Shown: one piece after another, positions 26,901 through 37,512 of the stretch
How positions within the stretch are numbered: the first letter of the stretch is position 1
How the letters are laid out: the number at the start of each line of letters is the position of its first letter
Assembly: GCF_026151205.1 (NCBI RefSeq)
Contig: NC_087084.1
Span: forward strand, 8,233,394 to 8,297,393
Direction of reading: 5' to 3'
Source of the DNA: Bolinopsis microptera
Taxonomy: Eukaryota > Ctenophora > Tentaculata > Lobata > Bolinopsidae
Length of the DNA: 64,000 bases
Notes under the pieces: model-generated
What the model was told of the DNA's origin: nothing
Databases searched by the model: none
Seen by the model: only the letters and a program-made list of their open reading frames with translations
Position numbers and translations under genes: made by a program

Positions 26901-29900
26901 TAGCTTTTACTAAGGATAATCACTACAATACAAATTTACAACATTGGCTGATGATAATGACACATTAAAAATTTCCAAGTTTCCTCCCAGAACCATTTTG
27001 GGTGCCTCCCCCACGGGTCCATGCATGACAAGCGCATAACACGTTACAAAACGGATTAATACTTCACATCACATGACGGTTTACATGTGACGCATGGACG
27101 TCAAATTAGTGACCGCCGCGCCAATCAAAGTAATTTTTTGAGGCGCACGGAAGACGTACCAGCAGGCTTCTGTCGATATACATACATACATATAACTTAC
27201 ATATAATACATGGAGGAAAATTATCAGGATAGTGAGAGTTGGGTCGAGGGCAGAGGGTGTCTCGAATACAACACTGTGTAGGATGCTGAAAGACGGGGAT
27301 ATGTTGGCGAATATGTTGAATTGTGTGAGAGCCACGATGGCTAAAATGGCCGAAATGACTGTGATTGTTTTATTGATTGCGAAACATCTTGCGATCGATA
27401 GCAATGGCTTGTATGTATTTATAGATCTGTTTACTGGTGGGAACGCCAAGTTGAACCACATTTGTTTTGACACGGGACCGTGATTCTTGTTTCTGATTGG
27501 CCAATGCTGGATAATGACTGTCACGTGTCAGCAAAACATGGCTCGCCTCCCCACCAGTATTATAGTTCTATAAGTTAGTAAGCAATTGTAAAGGATATCC
27601 TGATTCTTCGACCTGCACTGGAGAATGTTTCTGATAAAGATAGGGCTGTAAAAGCTACCACGGTTAAACGATCAGAGCCCGCTTATAACATTTGATCTTT
27701 TGATGGTACGATCGTGATAATTTCGAAGTTCGTGCAGTTCACATTCAGTTGACGGCAGATTTGCTACTTGGCTAATCAAATCCCGTTAAATGGTCGAGAG
27801 CAAGTTTGCGAAATTTTTGGTTCGTAGTATAACGGCTGTCGACAATTCTTGTTAGAACGGCAATTTTAAATTGAACAACCGACGTTTCCGCACTTTTTGA
27901 CCTTTTACTAAGATTGATTACACCTGCAAGCTGGCCGAGCACCGTTTCCATTCTTACCAGCATTTAGCCCGTTTTATATTTTATGAAATTAAATGTGTTG
28001 AAACTAAAAGGTTTTTATAAATTCGGGTTAAGTATTGAGGATTACAATGAATATAACAATAAAATGCGACTCTCCCAGGGTCAGGACGAATAGAAGCCCC
28101 TCTTCCCTTTTCAGGACCTACAAAATAGGTGTTAGCAGCATTTTTTCACTAAGCGCTGAAATGTGTTGGTTAGTAATCAACTCATTATTGGGAAACAGTC
28201 TCAAATATGTTCGTAATTTAGAATGTAATAAAATGGCATGCGACTATAATTGACTTAATCATATTTAAATCCTGTAAAGTTCATATCATGCTGATTTTTA
28301 AATTGGGTTGTTAAATCAATAATTGCTGGTATGGTTTCTTAAAGCTGAATATCTTAATTAACTAAAATAATTTTGACCCAGATTAGCTTATATGTTTGTG
28401 AATACACTCCAAGAACAAAGAATTGTGGAATCTAAAGAATGTATTATAATGGTCATACATCCGAATCCCGACGGATGACCATTATAAGACACAAACACTA
28501 AGATCTACATTCTAATACCTAGCCTATAAGCCTATAAACACATTCACTGCGGTGTGTACTGTGTGTTGAATTACCATACTAGACTGCTTTATAATGCTCG
28601 TTAGTTACCTTAGTGAGTAACATAATGATTGCACGAGCGTGCAGAGCAGGACTTATTTCAAAATGATAGGACCTCCAGACTTTAGATAAGCTGATAAAGA
28701 TAATATTGGCACTGTTCTGTCCACGAATAGGCCAGGATTAATTAAATCATTAATGACTTTTATGGAATGTTTAGTTCAAGAAATAAGGGAATCTATCTTA
28801 TGAACTTTATGAATATTCTAGTCTCAAGTCAAGAAATAAGGGAACCTAGCAGTATAAGTACCCAGTAGTCTATTTAAGATCTTGCCGTTCCGAACGTTGA
28901 TAATATGTAGATTGTACATTTTTATCAATCCTAAGGAGCTACAAATTCCAGTACATGGTGACGGTAGAAAGTTGGATAATAAGATTTGAGAAGTTGGATT
29001 TAAAGAAGTCGGATAACAGGAACCTCATGAGAATTATTCGATGGATGACAAGAAACATAAGTAGAGTTAGATGTCTTTAATCTTTACCAGTTTATATCAG
29101 AATGAAATGCAAGCCACCGAAGTGTAAAACAGACTCTCGAGCAACACAATCCGGTTAATAAAGTGTACAAACAACTAGAAATAATACACTTTTTATATTG
29201 TGAACTATGTAACACACTTATAGTCCACTAATTCTACACACGGACTTGCCACCAAGCTAGATTTGTAAGACGGAAAACGACGAACAATTGGTCACACCAA
29301 GGTAGCTCAGATAAAAACAACTGCTCATGAAAACCGGGCTAAAGTTGGACAGATGCAATAATAGCCATGTAGCTGTTAATTTATATAATAATGAAATGGA
29401 AGGCTGCCGAAAATGAATCACAAACGAAGTGCCAGATTTTAAGGGCTGAACAGTGATTTAATAACGCCAGCCTTAACTTACAAATAGCCTTAACTTACAA
29501 ATAGGACAAAAAGACAAGTATTATTGAAAATGCCGCTTTTTCCGTAGCCTCTGTTGTAATGATAAGCTTCTATCGCCGCATTCCAAAGCAGTCTGTAATG
29601 ATTGTGACAGCTCATTTGGTGACGTCATAAAGTTGAACGACATGCACGTGGGTTATGCATATTTATTATTGACATCAAACGTTCTTTGAATATCAATAAG
29701 GCGATGCAGCTGTAAAAAGACATGTAAGCGACCAGCATTTCTAGCAAAAGAGCCGTGACTACTTATTATTCATGTAAGAGTATAATTTTATGAATAATTG
29801 AAAATCTAACTCGGAATTTTGGCTCAAAGGTATAGCTGTTCTCGACACCAGTTGGTAGAATTAATGCTTTAATGGTGCTAGCGTGGGGCTTACTTCTCTC

Positions 29901-32900
29901 ATAGTTGATAAAGTACCAAAAATATATTATAGTAAATTGTGTTAAAGGATATATCCACTTTAAAGGGTTTAAAGCATCAAAATATGAAATTAAAAACCAT
30001 CTAAATCTTTCTATGTCAGTTGTATGTAAGTTTTATGCAACCATTATCTAAGGTATAATAGCGTATAATATAATGTAAATAGTTATTTATAATGATCGTT
30101 AACTGATCACCTGTAGGGATAGTAGATGATTCTAGATACGAAGAACGAGATCCCAAACGTGGCAAAAAGCACGTTGGCAGCCTCAATTCGTTTGGTGTAC
30201 TTCGCCATCTTGCACGCCTGAAAAGTTGTACTAATTAGCTTATGATCACTCGCTCTAGATGTTGAATTAATCATCTGATTGGAGTGATCAGCTGATCGGT
30301 TTATCGGGTAATTAATCACACCGTGGTTAGACGCGGTGATCACAGTTTTCGGCAACCTAATCCACACAGTACACAGCCCACAGTCCACACGGGCTAATGT
30401 GTGGTTTAGTAATTCTAAACTGGACAATCTATTATGGAACAGGCCACAGGGGTATATAGCCATTTCCGTCTGTTTCGGTTCGTCGTCGAAATCATTTTAT
30501 TGGACAAAATATAACTAATCAATGTTTATAATTGGAGTCGGTGAAGCATTGAAGTTATCTTTTACTATTTCACTAAGAACAAGTTCAGACTCCTCGAATA
30601 CCGATTATTTGATTAACAAACAATAGTTTAACAAGGACCCAACATTTAGATACGAAATATTACAGAAGAGTTTTTATAAAAAGTACCGAGATACGCTCCG
30701 TCAGGTGGTTCTAGAAAGAACGGGTTATAACAGTGTTGTAACAGTGCTATGTGAATCAAATTAATTCGTTATTCAGCTGTGTTGGTGGAAAGAGTCGCTA
30801 AGCGTGAAAAACATACCTTAGTTTTCAATGTTTTGTTGCGATTTCATTTAAACGTTTGTAATCTTGGGCACAGCCTATTTTTCTCCATTCGTGAGTTGTT
30901 TCATGTTACAATTGTAATTATTGAAGATTTTGAGGATGCTTGTTTTGAAGAAATTAGTAAATGATTCTCATTATATTACGATCGTATTTGTATCATAATA
31001 TTCAAGAGATCACCCTGGAACTTGATCTTATCTACACCAAGTTTTATCCTCAGTAATCCCAACATAATGTTACGCCTCTCCACTAAGAACTCCTCCTATT
31101 CGACCAACACTCTGGAAAATCAAATATCTGCTCTGTACGCCAGCCATCACATCTTATTCGGGATAATCGCCCTGATCACAACTCTAATAGGTGAGTGCTT
31201 GTGTGGGATCCTAATATAACATTAGTACATGATTATTGATTAGTGCACAATGATTAGTGCACACATGCTTAGTGCACAATGCACATTTCGTTCAGAGTGC
31301 AGAAGAAGGAATTTGGTGGATTTGAGAGTATGAGCAGCGAGGCAATTACTGGTCTTTAAATAATTTAAATAAAGATTATAGAACTGATCGGCTAAAGGTC
31401 TGATAATGTAAATTTAATATGTAAAGTACCAAGCACAAAGACTTGCGACGTCATATTATGGAATTGGACACTCTCTAAGATTCTTCTCCTTTAAACATAG
31501 AGTTATTAGTCCAGTTGTTGATGAGCAGTGCAGAATGTGCAGAATGTGCAGAATGCTCAATACGGTACTTTACATCTTTTGTCTAGTTCTTTGTCTAAAT
31601 ACATCGTATGTAAAATCAAAATAATGACTGCCATTGAGATGGAAGAAGTCCCAGTTTATTGGATAATGTCTCAAATTCTAGACCTTTCTGAATACCTATT
31701 TCACAAGATGACGATATGGATATTAGTAAAACTTGAGATGGGTGTTATCAGTATTACATTTCAAAACAGCTGTTTCGAAAATTAGATTACAGCGGAAGAA
31801 TTAAATTATTATAGTGGAAAGATAATTTCAGTTCACAAAGAAAATTATATGTCACTGCTTGCAAAACATCCGTCAGGAATATATTTCTCTCGAAAAGTCT
31901 TGAATATTAATACTGCTTGTAACTTGACATGGGTAGAAAAAAGAGCAATTCTAACTGCACATCCACATTTTTTAGGAACTGTCAATATGAAACCTATCTG
32001 CACAAAATTACATGTTTTCTGCAATCTAAACTTTTCTCAAGGCAGTACCTTCACCCCATTCTCCTTCAGGAGTACCAGCAAACCTCCTCTCCTACCTCTA
32101 CTTCCACTACAAACAAACATCACGTGACTCCACCATTACCACTATCTACAGGATGATTAACTTAGTGGACGGCCTTATCTGTTTCCTTGTCATCCCCATC
32201 ATGTTGTCCAGTTTCTATGGTGGGGAGGCGGTCCTCTTTGCCCATTCCCCGGTGTGTTATGTGTGGGCGGTGCTTTGGGAGATATTGATTCGTATGTCGA
32301 TATTCCTGATTGGTGTGATGAGTATAGCGCGCACTGTTGCGCTTGTAAACCCACTTCATGCTCCCCGGAAGATACACCTGGTGCTACCAGTTGCAGTGTA
32401 TTTGGTGGTGTTGGTGGTCCAGGAATCCATCCCTTTAGTCCTTGAAGCTCAGAGTGAATACTATGAGATCTTTGCAACCTGTGGGCTTGACGTTAAGGAA
32501 GTCATTGGACACAGCGTCATACATGTGAAGATCTACTTTTTCTTTACCATTGATCTGGAGTTCATTACCCCTCTAGTTATTATCATTGTAAGTAGCATTG
32601 TTTCTGTGGTACAGCTGACGAAGAGAGTATCAAAGAACAACAAATACAAACATGATGAAGCCACCAAAACCATCCTGATTCTTGCCATGGTCTACATAGT
32701 TCTGAACATTCCTTACTGTGCTATGTACTTGTTGGAGAGTATATTTATATGGAGTGATGGTGAGATTATGCTGATGAACATGGACATGTCACCTTCTTTA
32801 AGAAACTTTGTCTTTAGCTTCATTCTTACTCACAGTATGGCTGTTAACTCAATGATAAATCCTCTGGTATACTTCTGTCGTCTCCCTCAGCTTAGGGACT

Positions 32901-35900
32901 TTGTGATGAAGAAAGACGGTCTAAGGAAGAGTATCTCCAAGTCTTTTAAATCAGGCAGCAAGATGGTAAGAGGGTAGGAATCATCGCCATTATGACATTA
33001 TATTTCTGGTATCTATCATTGTATCTAACTAAAGAAATAGCAAATTCATAAGATCTTAAATAAATTCATTTATTTGCCTTTTCTGCTCGTATATTCTGCA
33101 AATTGTAGCATTTAATCATTTATACCTACCAAAAATCCTCAGAAGTCAACTCGAAGACAAAGAAAGAACGACATGATCCAGTTTAACACAATGCGGGTAT
33201 GTGATATAATTACCCACTATTCGTATCATAATTATTCAACATATTTCTCACATTTTGATGATGGATCGGTATACTATCCATAAACTATAGTATGGTTTAT
33301 CGAAAATTTAGCTTCAATAGGATAAGCTTTAAAATTTCAATAATTTTTAATAACTTTCCCAGCAATCAGAAGCTTCCCTGCTGGATATGATCAGACGGAA
33401 AAGCAGTGACATCAAACTGGGTTTTGTAGCTGCATTGGCTCTCAGGAACGACAGTCTACCAAGACCTGAGGCTGGGAGAGGTGCAGGGAAGGTTGGAGAT
33501 GAGGGAAGAAGATTCAGTGTCATGGATACTCCGATATCAGAGGAGGAAGTGATGAGAGTGAGACGGGGGAGTGTGCTTGCTGTTAGGGCCTATGAGAAAA
33601 TAGCTGTGTAGCATTGGAGCAGGGACATATTCATGAGGCGAGAAAACAGCAATTTTAAGGGAATCACTAATCAGGCATCTTCATTATAATACAGAGCCAG
33701 ATCTACAAATTAATGTGGCACCAGACATTGTGTAATATGTGTATGTATAAGTAGATTAGCGGAGATTAGATATTTAGTGTAGAAGAAAGTAGTTGAGGGT
33801 TGCACAATAGGACAGAGACTAACGAGGAGCTAATGCTCTAAATAATTAGAATATAATAAATATGTGGATAATTACCATTATATTTATATTGAATCTATTG
33901 ACTTTTGGAGTTCTATTACGATTATTTATCTCGCACGACAATAAGCATTTCATCAACAATACCTAATTTGCAGCTTATGTGCTGATAATGTGCTGATAAT
34001 TTTCTGCACAGTGATGACTATAATTTGATCAGGGGTGCAAAGTTGTATCTTCCAACCAATAAAATACGAGTAATATGTACATGACGGCAAGTTACCAACG
34101 AGTTACCAACAAGTTAGCAACGTCCAATAAGTTACCAACGAGTTACCAACGAGTTACCAACAAGTTACCAACGAGTTACCAACAAGTTTCGAACAAGTTA
34201 CCAACAAGTTACCAACAAGTCACCAACGAGTTACCAACAAGTTACCAACGAGTTACCAACAGGTTACAAACAAGTTACCAACAAGTTACCAACAAGTTAC
34301 CAACAAGTTACAATCAAGTTACCAACAAGTTACCAACAAGTTACCTCTAATGAAATGTCAGAGAAATCGTGGATCAGCATGGTAAGAGCGCCAATGCGAG
34401 TCCTGCCTGTTACATACGACAAACTGAAATTATAGACAATTTGATCCACGACAAAAGTTGTAAAGAAGTTTAACTTTTGGTTCAATTTCGTCCAGCTTAT
34501 AATATATCATTATATTTCATGATAATTTCGGTAATCGTTGCAGATCGATCTAGTTCAATTTATTTTTGAGAAATTTAAAAAATTAACGTTTCAACTTACC
34601 TTATGAGTAGCACAGTAGCTATATGGTGAAGAAACATTTGGTTGAAATCTTTTCTTTTCACTTCAGTAAACTGAATGACAAGACACGCTGTGTAGTATCC
34701 CATTTCAATCATATAATACCTGAAAATACACACAGTAAGTGTAAATACCTAGTATTATAATAATAATATCACAATTATAAATTAAATATGTAAAATACGT
34801 GTTGTACTGATTCATGACTGAACTTCTCGAATGAAATATTCACGGACTGTTACAGGTATTATAGGAGCAAAACGAAGATTATCACAAATTTTACAGTTTC
34901 TTACACTGCAAAAACACTCACCAATAAATATTATCCTTCATGGCCCATATTTTGTCTGGGTATCCGATCCAGCAGTATTTGGTGTCCCACAAGTAGTTTT
35001 CGTTCCACAAGGAGGAAAGTCCATATGTGAAGGTGCAACCGTAGAAAACAAATCTCCAGCTGAAAATAATTGAAATGTAACTAGTGTAGATTATTGAATT
35101 CAGACATTTTAAAATATATTTTCAAATATGAAAAGAAACTTACAAGCTCTCCACAAATTTAGTGTGTCTTGTTGATAAAACAGCTTGTTGTCTTCTTCTC
35201 ACCCACACTTGTACTTGACGAAGTGTCATCCCTAGGATATTCAGCATTGAATCCAACTACAGGGTACTTCAAGGCAAATGATGAAATTTTAAGAAATATT
35301 TGTTGAAATTGAGATTAATTAATTAGAAAATGGGATTTTAAAAACTTGATAGAATACCTGCTTCACTGCTAAGACTCTGCATAGTCTTTTCGTCTGGGGT
35401 GTTGTACTTATTTGACTTAAGGTGGTTCTCAAGAACTGGCACATGCTCATAAGCACGTTTTCTACACTGTTTTATACCAAGAGCTGATGCCACGGGCGAG
35501 GCAATATACCTTATGAAAGGAAAATTTGCAGAGTTGAAAAATACGTGAGATAATTTTTTAAATACGCCGTATTTAAAGTTTTTTTGCTTAGAAATAAAAT
35601 ACGTCAAAAATACGTTAAAATACGTTTGCCTATTTTTTTCGTAATTGCATTCAAAAACTTAATAAGTTATGTCTTTCGTTCGCAATTTTTTCAGACACAT
35701 CGTCATTACGGTTCAATTTCATTTATTTTGTTCCCTTGAACGGGATTGGAATTTACTTTTGGAATTGAACGCAGAAAAATATTCATATTTGTGTAGAAAA
35801 TCGTCCGTAAAAAAGTTTCAATAAATACACAATTAAGAACACAATTACTCAGATGAATCGTAATCATCATTGAAATCACATTTCTCCATGTTTTGGATAA

Positions 35901-36908
35901 GTCGAAGGTTGACATTATAATGCCTACTAGCTTTATGGCCTTATCCGTTGCTAGTCTATTTCTGCGTTTATCAACAATATATTCCCAAGAGGACCAGTTA
36001 GTTTCACAGGCAGAAGCACTACAGACGAGGCTCAGAATTTTAGCGCGCAATAATTCGTATTTGCACGCTTTGGTACGCTTTAGCACGTGCACAGTTCCCT
36101 TAAATCATACGCGAGGTGATCAACTACAGAGCTACGCGAGTTTTAATCAAACTTTTAACTTGTATAATTAGAAATAGTACTTATTATTTCATTGGAGCTC
36201 TTAATGCTACAAAATCACTTGTAACGTATTTTAACGAATTTTATTCAGCGAAAATAAAATACGCCGTATTTAACGTTTTTTTGATATTTTATAAAATACG
36301 TAAAATACGTATTTTTCAACTCTGAAAATTTGTTGTCATCAAGAGTGAATCTTTTTTTTTCAAATGTACACCTAGCACCTCCGTTATTTAAATTAGATAA
36401 CAACTAGTTTAATGTTGCTAAATCTAGCAATCTAATTTCAAGAGTAATAAGTTAAGGTGTGGTAACGTGAACATAAAAAAGTTTGATTCGCTCTAAAAGT
36501 AAGTCAAATATCACATACTTTTCAAAAAATCCTTTCAAAAAAGCCAGCAACAAAGCCATGGCTAACACCACAAGAAGAGCATCTTTGGGTGAGGGGTTTT
36601 TTAAGCCTGGACCAGGATCTTCTTTACCTGGCCATTCGTTACCATGTTCCTCATGATAATGTTTACCTGAAATAATAGCACCATACATTTTTTTCTCTTA
36701 AATACTTTTACTAGGTTACCGTTTCGTTTGAGCAATAGTGCACAGCATGCACACCCCTTAGCCCCGTCAACCTATATCTAAATTATTTAAAGAGTGACAA
36801 ACATATCATATCAGAAGGCATAAGGCTTTCATAATACTCACCTAACCACCAATGAGTATCCCAAGGATCTCTGAATATTCTTGTGAAATCGAAAATCACC
36901 TCTTCCAT
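20901..36908 (-). CDS. CERS: Ceramide synthase (Lag1/TLC family), eleven coding exons
   Basis: Exons 36908-36842, 36666-36519, 35509-35358, 35231-35144, 35059-34922, 34719-34600, 34423-34345, 30217-30111, 27285-27201 (or alternative 24318-24225), 22271-22176 and 20948-20901 join in phase to 375 residues. The enzyme N-acylates sphingoid bases in the ER membrane. Seen in order: an N-terminal membrane segment (LLVVLAMALLLAFLKGFFEK); a reduced Hox-like stretch (GMTLRQVQVWVRRRQQ); FWRFVFYG opening the TLC domain; EVKRKDF; the HH pair at 229-230; the Lag1 motif LIHDFSDISLEACK (254-267); the last membrane segment FLHIFWFSLIV; and an acidic serine-rich tail, as in animal CerS. Intron 7 holds the GPCR gene, intron 2 a hAT relic, and introns 7 and 10 begin with minisatellites. 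Confidence 0.93.
21627..22173 (-). repeat. 11-bp minisatellite at the start of ceramide synthase intron 10
   Basis: About 50 units of 11 bp, alternating GTGAGATATTA-type and TCTAGATATTA-type on the minus strand, running from just inside the donor at 22175. The donor itself reads GTGAGAATTATTA, so the GTGAGA-type unit looks like a copy of it. Confidence 0.9.
22334..22432. mobile_element. 99-bp MITE with G-rich inverted ends
   Basis: Left AGGGGGTAATGACATCACC and right GGTGATGTCATCCCCT are inverted copies over about 22 bp with one small gap. The flanks show no clear target duplication. It lies in ceramide synthase intron 9. Confidence 0.7.
23960..24330 (-). repeat. Copy 1 of an intra-gene segmental duplication including exon 9b
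   Basis: The segment matches 26985-27300. Shared landmarks are GCCTCCCCCAC...ATCCATGCATGACAAG on the low-coordinate side, the exon, and the GTCTTTCAG acceptor context. The copies are diverged, so the duplication is old. Confidence 0.75.
24225..24318 (-). other. CERS: Alternative exon 9b of the ceramide synthase gene
   Basis: A 94-bp exon homologous to exon 9 (27285-27201), with the same incoming phase 2 and outgoing phase 0. It follows the same acceptor context (GTCTTTCAG) and ends before a GTGAGTTG donor at TTATAT, matching TTATAT/GTAAGTTA in 9a. It encodes ILYSAIYETRT and then, after a longer loop, LTITNSFLFVLY; 9a has ILHSVVFETPS and LTILIIFLHVLY. Both correspond to the loop and membrane segment before the last TLC segment. 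Using both would keep the frame broken, so exclusive choice is likely. Confidence 0.8.
24530..25070 (+). repeat. Dispersed repeat, inverted partner of 42690-43133
   Basis: The opposite strand of 42690-43133 matches from GAATTGCGCCCGTTGTTT through CAATCAGCTCACTTCA and a CpG-rich part to CACTATTGCC. This copy carries an extra segment of about 110 bp near 24645-24755. The short frame at 24790-24975 is not supported as a gene. Confidence 0.8.
25680..26833. mobile_element. TIR element with CACAGTGGGGCTC ends (possible non-autonomous hAT)
   Basis: The ends 25680-25692 (CACAGTGGGGCTC) and 26821-26833 are perfect 13-bp inverted repeats. CAG-starting termini are usual in hAT elements, but no matching 8-bp flanking duplication was seen. 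The interior (open frames at 26107-26340 and 26257-26583) has no transposase motif. Confidence 0.6.
26985..27300 (-). repeat. Copy 2 of the intra-gene segmental duplication including exon 9a
   Basis: Partner of 23960-24330. An intronic motif near 26826-26925 (CGGCTGTCGACAAT and following) also recurs at 27829-27920, so the intron holds more than one layer of duplication. Confidence 0.7.
27286..30110. other. Ceramide synthase intron 8, mostly unrecognised
   Basis: Apart from the palindrome at 28441 and the repeat motif at 27829, I see no coding exons or named elements. A short tandem pair (GCCTTAACTTACAAATA) lies at 29467-29503. Confidence 0.5.
28441..28490. repeat. 50-bp hairpin-forming palindrome
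   Basis: TATAATGGTCAT-(AC)ATCCG faces CGGATGACCATTATA across a six-base loop, giving a stem of about 17 bp with one two-base bulge. It may be a tiny MITE or a structured intronic element. Confidence 0.7.
31067..33611 (+). CDS. Rhodopsin-class G-protein-coupled receptor, four exons, nested in a ceramide synthase intron
   Basis: Exons 31067-31190, 32070-32965, 33143-33196 and 33363-33611 join in phase to 440 residues. It is a plasma-membrane receptor. Residues 1-25 are an extracellular tail with an N-S-S glycosylation site. Segment 1 spans the exon 1/2 junction (FGIIALITTLIG then VPANLLSYL, with the GN-type Asn). IARTVALVNP stands at the DRY position with Arg kept and the acidic residue replaced by Ala. 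A charged third loop (KRVSKNNKYKHDEATK) and NPLVY (305-309) of segment 7 follow. The tail is long, basic and serine-rich. The ligand cannot be told; the subfamily was not recognised. The gene lies antisense inside ceramide synthase intron 7. AATAAA-like sequence is near 33855. Confidence 0.88.
34089..34344 (-). repeat. 11-bp minisatellite starting exactly at the ceramide synthase intron 7 donor
   Basis: About 22 units of GTAACTTGTTG on the minus strand begin at the first intron base (34344). The donor is therefore the first base of the first unit, and every unit carries the same GTAACT. Confidence 0.95.
35529..36324 (-). mobile_element. hAT transposon relic with 8-bp target duplication
   Basis: The ends are inverted repeats (CAGAGTTGAAAAATACGT at 35529-35546 and its complement ending at 36324). 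They are flanked by identical 8-bp duplications AAAATTTG (35521-35528 and 36325-36332), the hAT signature. A second pair of inverted motifs (AAATACGCCGTATTTAA) lies inside each end. The element lies in ceramide synthase intron 2, with its left duplication only 11 bp from the exon 3 acceptor. Confidence 0.92.
35706..36092 (-). pseudogene. hAT transposase C-terminal (dimerisation) fragment
   Basis: An open stretch encodes VCSASACETNWSSWEYI followed by KRRNRLATDKAIKLVGI. This matches the conserved hAT C-terminal pattern (SSA-x2-ER-x-WS, then K-x-RNRL, then a-x-KLV). The catalytic core is missing, so this is an internally deleted, non-autonomous copy. Confidence 0.85.
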
Positions 36909-37500
36909 CACTGATATTGCTGCACAAATAATGTTAATATTTGAAAGAAAATTATTGATAAGATTGAATTTTAAATTGAAATTGGTTAAAAAAAAGGGAC
37001 ATAGCATTCCAGTAAGATTAAACAAGTTTTTAAAATCAGTACAGGGAGGTCCCTTATATGTTCCCGCCAGTTCTTCTTGTGTAAATTAATGTTATAATTA
37101 TAATTGTAGATTAGTATAGATCTGGATGCTAGTGGGGAACATATTTAAGAGAGTTCTCTGGCAGTTACGAAACTCGAGAGACTGTGGGATACTGAAGGGA
37201 AAGGAAGCAGTTCTAACGAGCTCTTCTCAAACACAAGGATATATTCTTGTGAACTCGGCTAGTATATATGAAACATTTGTCATGGAGTTGTAGAGGGAGT
37301 TATGTGCCTCGCCGGGCTAAAGTAGTGGATGACCTTGCTGTACGGCAAGTTAAACAAGGATCTGAAACTACTAGGTTCCGTACAGACTCAACTCTGCACC
37401 CGTGTCAATATGTTCATTATATGCAAGCCTCTTGATTTATAACAGTGATTAACCGATCAACTTGAAGTAGAGCCAATCTAAACACATAATCACTGTCACG
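36909..37500. promoter_or_regulatory. Upstream region of the ceramide synthase gene
   Basis: The 5' flank of the minus-strand gene, bounded on the right by the LINE. No promoter motif is convincing and there is no coding. Confidence 0.35.
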
Positions 37501-37512
37501 GTCAGTAAAAAT

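Noticed and set aside
27081-27524. First taken as a membrane-receptor fragment
   Set aside because: Its central part is exon 9a of ceramide synthase with matching phases and splice sites; the rest is intron.
32162-32477. Antisense and shifted frames over the GPCR
   Set aside because: Shadows of the GPCR coding frame.
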